A stretch of 64,000 nt of DNA from a bacterium SCSIO 12643 (GCA_024398135.1 CP073750.1:1302001-1366000), one strand, 5' to 3'; numbered from the stretch's first letter, positions 18,628-28,826 are shown. Made by a program: numbers and translations. The notes: generated by a model not told the origin, from the sequence alone.

Positions 18628-19974
18628 CTAAACCGCATTCATTTGCTCTAGTTCCGATTTATATTTTTCAGAATACATCACAATCTCCCTGATGATTTCA
18701 TTACGCTCCTCAAACAAAGCCTTTAATACGTTTCTATCCTTACGCAGCAATCGATTCAATTTGCCCTGTTGACGCATTTGAAAAATCAAACTCAAATATT
18801 TTAATGTAAACCTACCAGCCAGATAAACTACCGAAATCAACAAAAACCCAAACCACCAATATCCGATAAAGCTGGAGGCATATACACCCCATCCAATATA
18901 CCAGATTAAATACAAGACCATCCCAATACTCATTCCAATAGAGCCATGAAATGATGGATCAATCTTAAACCTTCTAAAAATCCAAATCGTTGCGTAATAG
19001 GGTAAACTATTCGCCAGAAACCCAAATACAAATACCGGAATGCCTAAAATGATTCTCATATAGTCGTACCAACTTATTTGTCCTACTCCTCTGGATATGG
19101 TAGAATCACTAACCCCATAAAAATCTGATCTTCGAATATAATTATCTAAATTTCGAGTGATTATTTCCAATACCTCAGGATGTTTATTCGCATAATATGC
19201 CATGCCATCCTGTATTTCCTGATCTAATTTAAACTTATCTTCTAACCCCAGTTTTTGATCATTAGACACACGTAATTCATGTGCAGAAACTCTTCTTACC
19301 TTTTCAAAAAGTGCTTCTAATTTTTCGTCTTCCAAATGAATTAGATTCTCCTTCAATCTATCTTCAATAATTTGAGTTAAAGCTTTCGCTTTTTCAAATT
19401 CATCTTCTAATTGAAGAGAATCAATATCTAATGTTAAAATAGGCTTTCCTATTCGCACATATAATTCTGATTGAAAAGAATGCGGGTCAGAATAATTCAA
19501 GCCTATTGGAATAATTTGCACCTGCACATCATGCCGTTTTTCTGCTCCAAATGCAATTCTAGCTACTCCAGTTTTTAATGGTCGCAGCTTTTTCTCCGTA
19601 ATCGAGCTCCCTTCCGGAAAAATCAAAATTGATCCGTTATTTGACAAATGCGTAAAACACTTTTCAAATACATCACCATTCTTTGCGGATTTATCGGGTA
19701 ACGTGTTTGGGCGATATATCGGAATCATGTTAAACAACTTTTGCATCAACCAGGTCACGATTCCTTTTCCCATAAATTCAGCTGCAGCCAAAAAGTACAA
19801 TTGTGGTCGAACGATCGCACCAATAACCACCGGATCCATCAAAGTGCTAGGATGATTTGCCACAAAAATAATCGGTCCATCATTCGGGATATTTTCTTTC
19901 CCGGTTACCTTCAAAACTTTGAAATACGATTTTAGGGTTAATCGCATCAGGTATTTTAAAACAACATAGAGCAT
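18628..19974 (-). CDS. PlsC-like glycerolphosphate acyltransferase with C-terminal membrane extension
   Basis: I start it at the ATG at 19974 (448 residues). The first 200 residues are a lysophospholipid acyltransferase domain: NHPSTLMD (40-47) gives the catalytic His-x4-Asp pair and FPEGSS (119-124) the glycerophosphate-binding block. The C-terminal part is unusual for simple PlsC: a helical region followed by three or four hydrophobic segments (about 310-410) and a charged coiled tail. This resembles the long 1-acyl-sn-glycerol-3-phosphate acyltransferases of Bacteroidota, possibly used for phosphatidic acid or ornithine-lipid type synthesis. The acyl acceptor is not certain. Confidence 0.85.
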   Translation of the reverse strand: MLYVVLKYLMRLTLKSYFKVLKVTGKENIPNDGPIIFVANHPSTLMDPVVIGAIVRPQLYFLAAAEFMGKGIVTWLMQKLFNMIPIYRPNTLPDKSAKNGDVFEKCFTHLSNNGSILIFPEGSSITEKKLRPLKTGVARIAFGAEKRHDVQVQIIPIGLNYSDPHSFQSELYVRIGKPILTLDIDSLQLEDEFEKAKALTQIIEDRLKENLIHLEDEKLEALFEKVRRVSAHELRVSNDQKLGLEDKFKLDQEIQDGMAYYANKHPEVLEIITRNLDNYIRRSDFYGVSDSTISRGVGQISWYDYMRIILGIPVFVFGFLANSLPYYATIWIFRRFKIDPSFHGSIGMSIGMVLYLIWYIGWGVYASSFIGYWWFGFLLISVVYLAGRFTLKYLSLIFQMRQQGKLNRLLRKDRNVLKALFEERNEIIREIVMYSEKYKSELEQMNAV

Positions 19975-20116
19975 TCGCAAAGAATTTGAATTCGCTAAAT
20001 TAAGGAATCCATCTTTAGGGAAATGTTATTTAAATCTAATATAATCTTAGCTGTGCACTGATGAAATCCATGTTGAAATACTACTTTTACAGCCATACAA
20101 ATGAAAACAAAAGAGG

Positions 20117-21559
20117 ATGCAAAAAATTCAAAATTATATTAATGGTGAACTCATAGCTCCAAGCAGTGATTTATATATTGATAATATTGAACCTGCTACC
20201 GGACAAGTCTATTCACTCATTCCGGATTCTGATGAACGTGATATCGAATTGGCCGTAAAAGCTGCAAAAGATGCGTTTGAATCGTGGGGATCTAAACCAA
20301 AAGAATTTAGATCCAATGTAATGCTAAAAGTAGCACAACTCATTGAAGAAAGACTTCCCGAATTGGCTGCTGCGGAAAGTAGAGATAATGGGAAACCTTT
20401 AAAACTGGCGACTGCAGTAGATATTCCTCGCGCCAGAGATAACTTTCACTTTTTTGCTACCGGTATATTACACTTTGCATCTGAATCGCATGAAATGGAA
20501 GGCGTGGCAATGAACTATACCACCAGACATCCTTTAGGAGTTGTAGGATGTATTTCTCCCTGGAATCTACCACTATATCTATTTACCTGGAAAATTGCTC
20601 CGGCCCTGGCTGCCGGAAACTGTGTGGTTGCCAAACCATCTGAAGTAACTCCGATGACAGCTTATCTGCTTTCAGAAATTTGTATTGAAGCCGGAATGCC
20701 TCCAGGTGTTTTAAACATTGTACATGGTTTAGGACATAAAGTTGGAGAAGCAATTTCACAAAACGATCATATCAAAGCTATCAGTTTTACTGGTGGGACT
20801 AAAACCGGAGCACATATTGCATCCATAGCAGCTCCAAAATTCAAAAAACTATCTTTAGAATTAGGAGGAAAAAATCCAAATATCATTTTTGCTGATGCAG
20901 ACTTTGACGAAGCATTAAAAACTACAGTTCGCTCTTCATTTGCGAACCAGGGACAAATTTGTTTATGTGGATCGAGAATTTTTGTAGAAAGACCGATCTA
21001 TGAAAAATTCAGAGATGCTTTTGTAGAACGTGTTCAAAATATGAAAGTAAGTTACCCGAATGATCCGGATGCCAAATTAGGCGCAGTAGTATCAAAACCA
21101 CATATGGAAAAGGTACTTTCTTACATCGAACTTGCAAAAGAAGAAGGTGGTAAAGTATTGGCTGGAGGACATCAGGTTCAAATGAACGGAGAATATGCGG
21201 ATGGTTATTATATCGCACCAACGATTATCGAAGGTTTGGCCTACACCTGTAGAACCAATCAAGAAGAAATTTTTGGGCCGGTCGTTACCATTACTCCATT
21301 TGACACCGAAGATGAAGTGTTGATGATGGCCAACAGTGTAGAATACGGATTATCTTCTACCATTTGGACAGAAAATCTCAAACGTGCACATCGCGTAGCT
21401 AGCAAAGTAGAAGCGGGAATCGTGTGGATCAATTGCTGGTTAGTACGCGATTTAAGAACTCCATTTGGTGGCGTTAAGAATTCTGGAGTAGGTCGAGAAG
21501 GTGGTTTTGAAGCCCTGAAATTTTTCACAGAACCTAAAAATGTTTGTATTAAATTTTAA
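20117..21559 (+). CDS. NAD-dependent aldehyde dehydrogenase, 2-aminomuconic semialdehyde dehydrogenase-like
   Basis: A complete aldehyde dehydrogenase of 480 residues. The catalytic residues are in place: Asn150 (SPWN), Lys173 (AKPSE), Glu248 (LELGGKN) and Cys282 in GQICLCGSR. The double-cysteine sequence ICLCGSRIFVERPIYE matches the ALDH8A1 / 2-aminomuconic and 2-hydroxymuconic semialdehyde dehydrogenase branch, which oxidises semialdehydes in kynurenine or aromatic-ring breakdown. No other kynurenine gene is in the window, so the physiological substrate is an inference. The threonine dehydrogenase gene that follows has its own promoter box. Confidence 0.88.
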   Translation: MQKIQNYINGELIAPSSDLYIDNIEPATGQVYSLIPDSDERDIELAVKAAKDAFESWGSKPKEFRSNVMLKVAQLIEERLPELAAAESRDNGKPLKLATAVDIPRARDNFHFFATGILHFASESHEMEGVAMNYTTRHPLGVVGCISPWNLPLYLFTWKIAPALAAGNCVVAKPSEVTPMTAYLLSEICIEAGMPPGVLNIVHGLGHKVGEAISQNDHIKAISFTGGTKTGAHIASIAAPKFKKLSLELGGKNPNIIFADADFDEALKTTVRSSFANQGQICLCGSRIFVERPIYEKFRDAFVERVQNMKVSYPNDPDAKLGAVVSKPHMEKVLSYIELAKEEGGKVLAGGHQVQMNGEYADGYYIAPTIIEGLAYTCRTNQEEIFGPVVTITPFDTEDEVLMMANSVEYGLSSTIWTENLKRAHRVASKVEAGIVWINCWLVRDLRTPFGGVKNSGVGREGGFEALKFFTEPKNVCIKF

Positions 21560-21581
21560 CTTCTTCAAATAGATTTTGAAG

Positions 21582-21589
21582 TACATTTG
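21582..21589 (+). promoter_or_regulatory. -7 promoter box (TACATTTG) of tdh
   Basis: TAnnTTTG match starting 22 bases after the ALDH stop codon and ending 36 bases before the tdh ATG at 21626, followed by ACGGC. It suggests tdh can be transcribed independently. Confidence 0.5.
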
Positions 21590-21625
21590 ACGGCATTATT
21601 TTCACCACGAAAACGGAATCATAAT

Positions 21626-22549
21626 ATGGAAGGGAATATACTGGTTATTGGCGCTTTAGGTCAAGTAGGAAGTGAACTTGTGGAAACCTTGAGAGCTAAA
21701 TATGGAGCATCTTCTGTGATCGCTGCAGATATTAAAGATGAAGGAGGAACCGGAATCTATGAAAAACTAGATGTTTTAGATGACGCTGCTCTTCGCCAGA
21801 TTATAGAGAAGCATCAAATTCGAAATGTATTTAATCTTGCCGCATTGCTATCTGCTACTGCTGAAAAGCATCTGGAATATGCTTGGAAATTAAATATGGA
21901 TGGTCATTTCAATATTTTAAACATTGCCAAGGAAGGCAAATTAGATAAAATCTTCTGGCCAAGCTCTATTGCTGTTTTCGGGCCTACAACACCAAAACAA
22001 AATACGCCACAGGATACTGTGATGGATCCAAATACCGTATATGGAATTTCTAAACAAGCTGGAGAGCGTTGGAACGAGTATTATTTTGAGAAGTTTGGTG
22101 TTGATGTACGTAGTGTACGTTACCCTGGACTTATCGGATGGAAATCTCTTCCTGGAGGGGGAACAACCGATTATGCTGTAGATATTTTTTATCATGCACG
22201 CAAAACCAACTCATATGAGTGTTTTTTGAATAAAAATGCGAGTTTACCTATGATGATGATGGAAGATGCGGTTAGAGCTACTATTGAAATCATGGAGGCA
22301 CCTTCTGAAAATATCAAAGTCAGATCAAGTTATAATTTATCGGCAGCTTCATTTTCTCCTGCGGAATTGGCCAATGAAATTGCTGAGCAAAAAGAGGGTT
22401 TTACGATTTCTTATAAACCGGATGAAAGAGATGCTATTGCTGCATCATGGCCACAAAGCATTGATGACGCTCCTGCGCGTGCCGACTGGGGGTGGAAACA
22501 TCAATATGGCACCACAGAATTAGTAACAGAAATGTTGGCTCATATTTAA
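21626..22549 (+). CDS. tdh: L-threonine 3-dehydrogenase, short-chain (SDR) type
   Basis: A 307-residue extended SDR enzyme. The Rossmann motif GALGQVG follows NILVI at the N-terminus, PSSIAVFG supplies the catalytic serine region and TVYGISKQAGE the Tyr-x3-Lys pair. YPGLIGWKSLPGGGTTDYA is a signature of the SDR threonine dehydrogenases that oxidise L-threonine to 2-amino-3-ketobutyrate with NAD. I chose MEGNILVIG at 21626. An upstream in-frame start overlaps the promoter region. The usual partner, glycine C-acetyltransferase (kbl), is not adjacent here. Confidence 0.9.
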   Translation: MEGNILVIGALGQVGSELVETLRAKYGASSVIAADIKDEGGTGIYEKLDVLDDAALRQIIEKHQIRNVFNLAALLSATAEKHLEYAWKLNMDGHFNILNIAKEGKLDKIFWPSSIAVFGPTTPKQNTPQDTVMDPNTVYGISKQAGERWNEYYFEKFGVDVRSVRYPGLIGWKSLPGGGTTDYAVDIFYHARKTNSYECFLNKNASLPMMMMEDAVRATIEIMEAPSENIKVRSSYNLSAASFSPAELANEIAEQKEGFTISYKPDERDAIAASWPQSIDDAPARADWGWKHQYGTTELVTEMLAHI

Positions 22550-22571
22550 GCATTTAAAAAAATAATTCAAT

Positions 22572-22600
22572 AAAAAAGGCGCTCAATGAGCGCCTTTTTT
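22572..22600. terminator. Bidirectional intrinsic terminator between tdh and the RND permease gene
   Basis: A perfect 13-bp stem (AAAAAAGGCGCTC / GAGCGCCTTTTTT) with a 3-base loop between convergent genes. Confidence 0.92.
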
Positions 22601-22619
22601 ATTGAATATATTCTGATTT

Positions 22620-25600
22620 CTATAACGCATTTGCAATACGATATTTCAATCTATTTACGATAAAGTACATTACAGGTACAATGACTAATGTCAAGAAAGT
22701 CGCAAACGTCAATCCGAAGATAATTGTCCATGACATAGGTCCCCAGAATTGTACGTTCTCACCACCTACATAGATATGTGGATCTAACTCCGTAAAGAAT
22801 CCAAAGAAGTCCACGTTCAATCCAACCGCTAATGGTAATAATCCCAATACTGTGGTAATTGCTGTCAACAATACCGGACGTAAACGCGTTTTACCACCTT
22901 CTTCAATCGCTTCAACGAAATCAGCAAAAGGTAATTTCTCATCTAAAGACAATCCTTGCTCTTTCTTCTTACGATCCACGATAATATTGGTATAATCTAT
23001 CAATACAATCGCATTGTTTACCACAATTCCGGCCAGTGAAATGATACCAATCATGGTCATGATCACAACGAAATCCATTTGGAAGATTACCAGACCCAAT
23101 AATACCCCAATCAATGAGAACAATACAGAAGTACCGATAATCACAGGAGTTGAAGTCGCATTAAATTGAAGAACAATGATGAAGATTATCAATAAAAATG
23201 CAATTAAAAGTGCATTACTCAAGAATGCCATCTCCTTAGCCTGTTCCTCTTGTTGCCCAGTAAACTTATAGGTATTCTCTGCTGGGAAATCGTATGAATT
23301 TAAAGTCGCTTTAATTTCATTTACCACTTCCGTTGGATTGTACCCTTCAAGAACATTAGAAGAAATAGTAATAATTCTATTCAAATCCTTACGTTTCACT
23401 GCACTAAACGTTGATGTCTTTTGCACATCAATCAAAGATGAAATTGGAATTTGAATGATCTTACCGTTATTCATATTCTTAAACGTAATTCTCTGATTGA
23501 TCAACGCATCCGGATTATCACGGAATATCTTAGCAGATCTGATATTGATCGGATAATCATCCTCTCCATCTTTATACGTAGATACTTCCTTACCGAAAAG
23601 CGATGTTCTTAAAGCGCCCCCAATTTGTGCGGTAGATACCCCTAATCTTCTTGCTTTATCTCTATCAATCTTAATTGGCATTTCAGGTTTCCCCTGATCC
23701 ACATCCAGTTTCAACTCTTCAATACCTCCAATGTTGGCGTTATTGATAAATGTCTTCACTTTATTGGCTTCAGTGATTAATTGTTCATAATCGTCACCTG
23801 TAATTTCAATGTTAATTGGTGCCCCAGTAGGCGGTCCATTCGCATCTTTATCAACAGTAATTTTTACTCCTGGTATGCCTTTAAACATTTCTCTAAAGTC
23901 AGATAATACATCATTGGTATTAATCAGTTCCTTATCTGTAAACTTATGACGCTCGGTATATTTGACAAACGAAACCGTAATTCTTGCTTTATTAGGAGTT
24001 GAGCCAGCGGTAAATCCTTGAGCCGGATCAGAAGTCCCTTTTCCTACTTGTGCAATCACAGAAGATACCAGATAGTTTTCCACTTTTCCAGTTGCTGGAT
24101 TTACTTCCTCATACTTCTTAATCGCATTCAATACCTTCTTCTCTAAATCCATGGTCAACTTATTGGTTTCTTCAATATCAGTCCCAATAGGTTTTTCAAT
24201 AAAGATGTTGAGATACTTCGGTTCATTGTTTGGGAAAAACAACACCTTAGGCATAAACGCAATCAGGAATACGATCGATAAGATCAACATACCAAATGTA
24301 CCTCCTAAGAATTTGTATGCATTTCTACCTCTTAATGCGAATCGGATAAATCTATCATAGATCACCTCTAATCTTGGCATAAACGCATCTTTAAACCAAA
24401 TACTAGCCGGATAAATCAAATAAGCATTTACAATTAAGAATGTTGCGGTAATACCAATAAAGTTCGCACTTACCGTTTGACCTGTAAAATGATATACAAG
24501 GGAAATTCCCATGAAAATCAAATTAGGTATTAAAATTCGTTTCTTATCTGTATCCACTGATAAGAACATCATACGACTCATAACAAACAATAAGACTCCT
24601 GAAACGATCACATATGATAATCCTCGTAAAAAGGAAATTAAACCAACAATATCACCTACTTGAAATTCTACGTTATTTGCAGTCATCCCAGGAAGTAATC
24701 CTAATAAGAATGCTACAGCCAACCCAAGGTATGATATCATTAACGCTTTTCTGGAGAATACCACATCTTCTTCATGAATTTTCATAAATAAAGTCGTTAA
24801 CACAGGATTAATGACCAATGCCACAAACAATGAAGAACTCAGTACAATCATAAGGGTAATCGGTAAGTAACGCATAAACTCACCCATCATTCCCGGCCAC
24901 AATGCCAATGGAACGAATGCGGCTAAAGTAGTTGCTGTAGATGCAATAATCGGCCACGCCACTTCACTTGCTCCTTCTAATGCCGCTTTGGCTGGTGGTA
25001 ATCCTTCATCCATCAAACGATAGATATTTTCAACTACCACAATACCGTTATCCACCAACATACCTAATGCCAACACCAGAGAGAACAATACCATAATGTT
25101 TAGGGTCACTCCTAAAGAACTTAGAATTAAGAACGACAATAACATCGATAATGGAATCGCTACCCCAACGAATAGAGCATTACGCAGACCTAAGAAGAAT
25201 AACAATACAGCAATTACCAGTACCATTCCGAATAAGATTGAATTCTCTAACTCATTCAACTGGTCTTTTGTTTGATCTGTTTGATCATTCGTAATGGTAA
25301 TATTCAATCCTTCAGGAAGGTAGTTTTTCTGTGCTTCTTTAATCACCTCGTTAATTGCTGCAGATGCTTCAATTAAGTTTTCTCCTCCACGCTTCTTCAC
25401 ATCCAAACTCACCACAGATTTCATATACTCACGTGCATAACTTTCTTTCTCTTTCTCACCGAAAGAAACTGTTCCTATATCACGTAGATAAACAATGTTT
25501 CCATTTTCTCTTCCTACGATAATATCCTGAATGTCATGCCAATCACTAAATTCGCCTACCACACGGATCGAACGCTTAAACCCATCGATAAGTACATTAC

Positions 25601-26291
25601 CACCAGAAACAGTCATATTTTCAAAGTTGATCGCATCCTCTACATTTTGGAAATTGATCTTGGTTGCTTCCATTTTTAGCAGATCCAACTCTACTTTAAC
25701 CTCCTTATCATTGATTCCTCGAATATCTACTTCGTTAATCTGTGGGATGTCTTCAATTTTATCCTCCAGATACTCCGCATATTCGTTTAGCATATCTAAT
25801 GAGAAATCTCCGGATAGATTGATATTCAAAATCGGCATCAACTCCGAGAAGTTCATATCAAACACATTTGGATCCGCAGGTAAATCAGAAGGGAAATCAG
25901 GGTCGGCCATAGCCACATCCACTTTATCCTTCACTTTTCGCAACGCTTGCTCAGGAGTTACACTAAAATCGAACTTAATCTTAATTGAAGAAACACCTTG
26001 CAATGAAGAAGATGTAATTTCATCTATTCCGGTAATCCCTTTTACTTCTTTCTCAATCGGACGGGTAATTAGTTTCTCAATATCCAATGGACTATTCCCC
26101 GGGTAGATTGTACTAATGTATATCTCCGGCATTACAATTTCCGGAAATGCTTCTTTTGGCATAGAGTTATACGCTCCTAACCCTGCCAAAAAGATAATCA
26201 GAGTCAATACCATCACCGTTGTACGGTTCTTGATTGACATCGCGGTAATACCGAACGGTTTTACCTGTTTCTTTTCTTCTTGATTACTCAT
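22620..26291 (-). CDS. RND-family efflux permease with an extra membrane block
   Basis: An inner-membrane proton-driven exporter, the pump of a tripartite system (1223 residues from the ATG at 26291). The two RND halves are clear: TM1 near 25-40, periplasmic porter domains (45-340), TM2-TM6 (350-505, with GMLVDNGIVVVENIY at about 410-424 giving the proton-relay Asp414), then a second porter region and TM8-12 (GIVVNNAIVLIDY). Unlike AcrB (about 1050 residues) there is an insertion at about 510-643 carrying some four hydrophobic segments before the second half begins with FIRFALRGR. It is the last gene of the TetR-TolC-adaptor-pump operon. The substrate is unknown. Confidence 0.93.
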   Translation of the reverse strand: MSNQEEKKQVKPFGITAMSIKNRTTVMVLTLIIFLAGLGAYNSMPKEAFPEIVMPEIYISTIYPGNSPLDIEKLITRPIEKEVKGITGIDEITSSSLQGVSSIKIKFDFSVTPEQALRKVKDKVDVAMADPDFPSDLPADPNVFDMNFSELMPILNINLSGDFSLDMLNEYAEYLEDKIEDIPQINEVDIRGINDKEVKVELDLLKMEATKINFQNVEDAINFENMTVSGGNVLIDGFKRSIRVVGEFSDWHDIQDIIVGRENGNIVYLRDIGTVSFGEKEKESYAREYMKSVVSLDVKKRGGENLIEASAAINEVIKEAQKNYLPEGLNITITNDQTDQTKDQLNELENSILFGMVLVIAVLLFFLGLRNALFVGVAIPLSMLLSFLILSSLGVTLNIMVLFSLVLALGMLVDNGIVVVENIYRLMDEGLPPAKAALEGASEVAWPIIASTATTLAAFVPLALWPGMMGEFMRYLPITLMIVLSSSLFVALVINPVLTTLFMKIHEEDVVFSRKALMISYLGLAVAFLLGLLPGMTANNVEFQVGDIVGLISFLRGLSYVIVSGVLLFVMSRMMFLSVDTDKKRILIPNLIFMGISLVYHFTGQTVSANFIGITATFLIVNAYLIYPASIWFKDAFMPRLEVIYDRFIRFALRGRNAYKFLGGTFGMLILSIVFLIAFMPKVLFFPNNEPKYLNIFIEKPIGTDIEETNKLTMDLEKKVLNAIKKYEEVNPATGKVENYLVSSVIAQVGKGTSDPAQGFTAGSTPNKARITVSFVKYTERHKFTDKELINTNDVLSDFREMFKGIPGVKITVDKDANGPPTGAPINIEITGDDYEQLITEANKVKTFINNANIGGIEELKLDVDQGKPEMPIKIDRDKARRLGVSTAQIGGALRTSLFGKEVSTYKDGEDDYPINIRSAKIFRDNPDALINQRITFKNMNNGKIIQIPISSLIDVQKTSTFSAVKRKDLNRIITISSNVLEGYNPTEVVNEIKATLNSYDFPAENTYKFTGQQEEQAKEMAFLSNALLIAFLLIIFIIVLQFNATSTPVIIGTSVLFSLIGVLLGLVIFQMDFVVIMTMIGIISLAGIVVNNAIVLIDYTNIIVDRKKKEQGLSLDEKLPFADFVEAIEEGGKTRLRPVLLTAITTVLGLLPLAVGLNVDFFGFFTELDPHIYVGGENVQFWGPMSWTIIFGLTFATFLTLVIVPVMYFIVNRLKYRIANAL

Positions 26292-26320
26292 ATACAATAA
26301 TTTGCAATAACCAAAAAGGG

Positions 26321-27451
26321 TTATTTAGTCACTCTAATTAATTGATTATCACTTACACTTCTCGATCCTTTATCAATAATCATATCCTGATCATGTAATC
26401 CGGAAAGTACTTCAGTCACTCCATTATAAGTCATCCCTACTTCAATAGGCTTCAGGATGGAATAAGTCGCATCTCCTTCTGTTTTCACTGTGAAAATATA
26501 ACTATCTCCCTGTGCATTTTCCTGAATCAAACGTGCAGGAATTACTAAAGCTGAATCTTGTTGGTAATCTTGAATCTCTAACATCCCCAATAGATTCGGA
26601 TACAATTTATTGTTTTGATTTTCCAGATTAATTCTCGCGGTAAATGTTCTGTTCGCAGGGTTAATAAATCTACCGGTCTCATTAATATTTGTTTTTACCG
26701 ACTCATTAATAGACGGGAACGTCACGTTTACCGGAGTTCCTCTTCCAATTGTTTTAATATACCCTTCCGGAACGTCTGCTTTCAAGTAAACTTTATCCAA
26801 ATTTACAATACGCATGGTTGCCACTCCAGGGCTTACCAATTGACCATTTTTAATCATGATTTCATCAATGGTTCCAGAAAATGGTGCTGTAACATTCGTC
26901 TTACTAATTTGTGCTTTTAAAGTTTCTTTTTTCGTGTTCAAAGCATCCAAATTGTTTTTGGCTCTCAAGTAATCCATTTCAGAACCAATGTTTTGTTTCC
27001 AAAGTTTCTCTTGTTTGTTGTAAACATCTTTAGCCAATTCGATCTGAACCTTTACTTCGTCCATACTCTTTCTTAAGATTTCCGAATCAATAGCATATAA
27101 AGTCTGACCTTTACTTACTGGTTGACCTTCTTCTACAAAAACTCTGGTGATCTCGCCTTGAGCTGATGGGTATACCAAAGTGTTGTTATCCGTTTGAATA
27201 GATCCGTAAATCTTGAAAAAGTGACGGAATGTAGTTCTATCTGCTTTTCTTGCAGTTACATTCACCACTTTTCTCGTGGTATCCAGAGCCGTGATTTGCG
27301 CTTCAATTTTAGCCAATTCTGCTCCTAAAGTTCTATATTCAGCCTTAATACTATCTCGCTTTGTATTCAATTCCGTTAGATAGTCTTCGGTAGTCTTAGA
27401 CGCACATGATGCGGCTACAAAAGCTAAGGATATATATATTAATTTTTTCAT
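26321..27451 (-). CDS. RND efflux periplasmic adaptor (membrane fusion) lipoprotein
   Basis: A 376-residue adaptor that links the inner-membrane pump to the TolC channel. The N-terminus has a lipobox (VAASC, Cys16). An early coiled-coil (about 20-60) precedes the first barrel-sandwich half (VEEGQPVSKGQTLYAID, about 105-122), the alpha-hairpin (about 125-190) and the second lipoyl half (VTAPFSGTIDEIMIKNGQLV). A beta-barrel and a membrane-proximal domain end the protein. It lies 29 bases ahead of the pump gene and 26 bases behind the TolC gene. Confidence 0.93.
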   Translation of the reverse strand: MKKLIYISLAFVAASCASKTTEDYLTELNTKRDSIKAEYRTLGAELAKIEAQITALDTTRKVVNVTARKADRTTFRHFFKIYGSIQTDNNTLVYPSAQGEITRVFVEEGQPVSKGQTLYAIDSEILRKSMDEVKVQIELAKDVYNKQEKLWKQNIGSEMDYLRAKNNLDALNTKKETLKAQISKTNVTAPFSGTIDEIMIKNGQLVSPGVATMRIVNLDKVYLKADVPEGYIKTIGRGTPVNVTFPSINESVKTNINETGRFINPANRTFTARINLENQNNKLYPNLLGMLEIQDYQQDSALVIPARLIQENAQGDSYIFTVKTEGDATYSILKPIEVGMTYNGVTEVLSGLHDQDMIIDKGSRSVSDNQLIRVTK

Positions 27452-27477
27452 CTGATTATATTGAAATGTTGTTGTTT

Positions 27478-28821
27478 TTAGTAATTGCTTAAAATTCTAT
27501 CCATTGCCGAACGTGCATTAATCATTTGCATGATAGACTGTATGTAGGCTCCCTGGATTTGGAAAAATTGTATTTGTGCGTTAGCTAAATTCAATGAGGA
27601 GGACATTCCTTCCTGATACTTTATGGTTTCTTTATTTACCACCTTTTGCACCAAATCCAGATTGTCTTTCGAATTTTTATATTGATCAATAGCAAATTGA
27701 TACTCCGACTTTTTAGTCAAGAACTCTACCATTAAACCTTCTTCAGCTTGTCTGGTATCAATTTGAGATTTTTGCCAGTCCAAATCAGCTTGCTGCATCG
27801 CGTACCAGCGTTGACCACTACTAAAGATTGGAATATTCATTTGTAATCCCCATACAGAAGTTGGGAACCAATATTCACTCTTTAATGAAAGATCATTAAA
27901 CTGGTAGTTTTGTTGATACTGGAAAAAACCATTCAAAGTTGGCAAAAATGCCACTTTGGTATTCTTCAAATTCAACTGTTGTAAGTCCTGATTGTTTAAA
28001 GCGATTTTGTAATCGATATGTGCATTTACATCAAACGCCTGATTCACAATTGAAGAATCATTTCCATAATTCACAATCTTATCCAGACTATCGGTTAATA
28101 CAATAGTAGTTGTTGATGGAATACCCATTTTAAACTTTAAAAGATTGTCAGAAATCTCACGTAAACGGTCAGCTCTGTTGAATTCAATTTCTGCCGTTTG
28201 CACTAAAATTCTTAACTGGTCTACATCCTGCTCTTTTGCAAAACCACTTTGATATAAAGCCTGGGTCTCAGTCAATGTTTTTTCAAGATAGTCCTTATTC
28301 CCTTTTAAGGTCTCATAGTTTTCTCTTGAAACAATGGCATTACCATATGCAATGGTCACTTCATCCTTGATTTCACGCTCAGATTTTATCACCATTTTCT
28401 CGCTCATATCACGATACACCTTCGCAGCCTGTAATCCAACAATATAAGAACCATTAAATAATAACTGGTTCAATTGTAAAGTACCTCCTACATTGTAATC
28501 TGTACCAAATTGGATTGGAACCAATTCCCCGCTACTTGGATTAGTAAAATCCGGAGCTAAAGATGTTGGAATTTCCAGGAAGTTTTTAAAATCAGCCGTA
28601 GCAGAAATTTGTGGTAAACCAATAGCGGTTGTTTCCTTTAATTTCTTCTCAGCCATGGCCTGATCTAAAACAGCTTTACGCGTGCTATAACTATGCTCTA
28701 CCGCGTAAGTTCTAGCTTGTTCTAATGAGAATTCAAGCTGTTCAGCTTGTCCGTACACACTACCTATACTCAAAATGGTAAGTAGTGCGACAAACACACT
28801 GATTTGTTTAATTTTATTCAT
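27478..28821 (-). CDS. TolC-family outer-membrane efflux channel
   Basis: A 447-residue outer-membrane factor. A signal peptide ends near SVYGQ (residue 25). LEFSLEQARTYAVEHS is the typical TolC opening, and two long coiled-coil repeats with FLTKKSEYQFAIDQYK and YQEGMSSSLNLANAQ show the duplicated helical-barrel structure. It forms the exit duct for the adaptor and RND pump encoded just downstream. It starts only five bases after the stop codon of a TetR gene, so the regulator and channel share one transcript. Confidence 0.93.
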   Translation of the reverse strand: MNKIKQISVFVALLTILSIGSVYGQAEQLEFSLEQARTYAVEHSYSTRKAVLDQAMAEKKLKETTAIGLPQISATADFKNFLEIPTSLAPDFTNPSSGELVPIQFGTDYNVGGTLQLNQLLFNGSYIVGLQAAKVYRDMSEKMVIKSEREIKDEVTIAYGNAIVSRENYETLKGNKDYLEKTLTETQALYQSGFAKEQDVDQLRILVQTAEIEFNRADRLREISDNLLKFKMGIPSTTTIVLTDSLDKIVNYGNDSSIVNQAFDVNAHIDYKIALNNQDLQQLNLKNTKVAFLPTLNGFFQYQQNYQFNDLSLKSEYWFPTSVWGLQMNIPIFSSGQRWYAMQQADLDWQKSQIDTRQAEEGLMVEFLTKKSEYQFAIDQYKNSKDNLDLVQKVVNKETIKYQEGMSSSLNLANAQIQFFQIQGAYIQSIMQMINARSAMDRILSNY

Positions 28822-28826
28822 GTATG

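Noticed and set aside
25531-26106. 191-residue ORF opposite the RND permease
   Set aside because: A shadow of the strongly coding RND sequence in another frame; composition is serine/isoleucine-rich without any domain.
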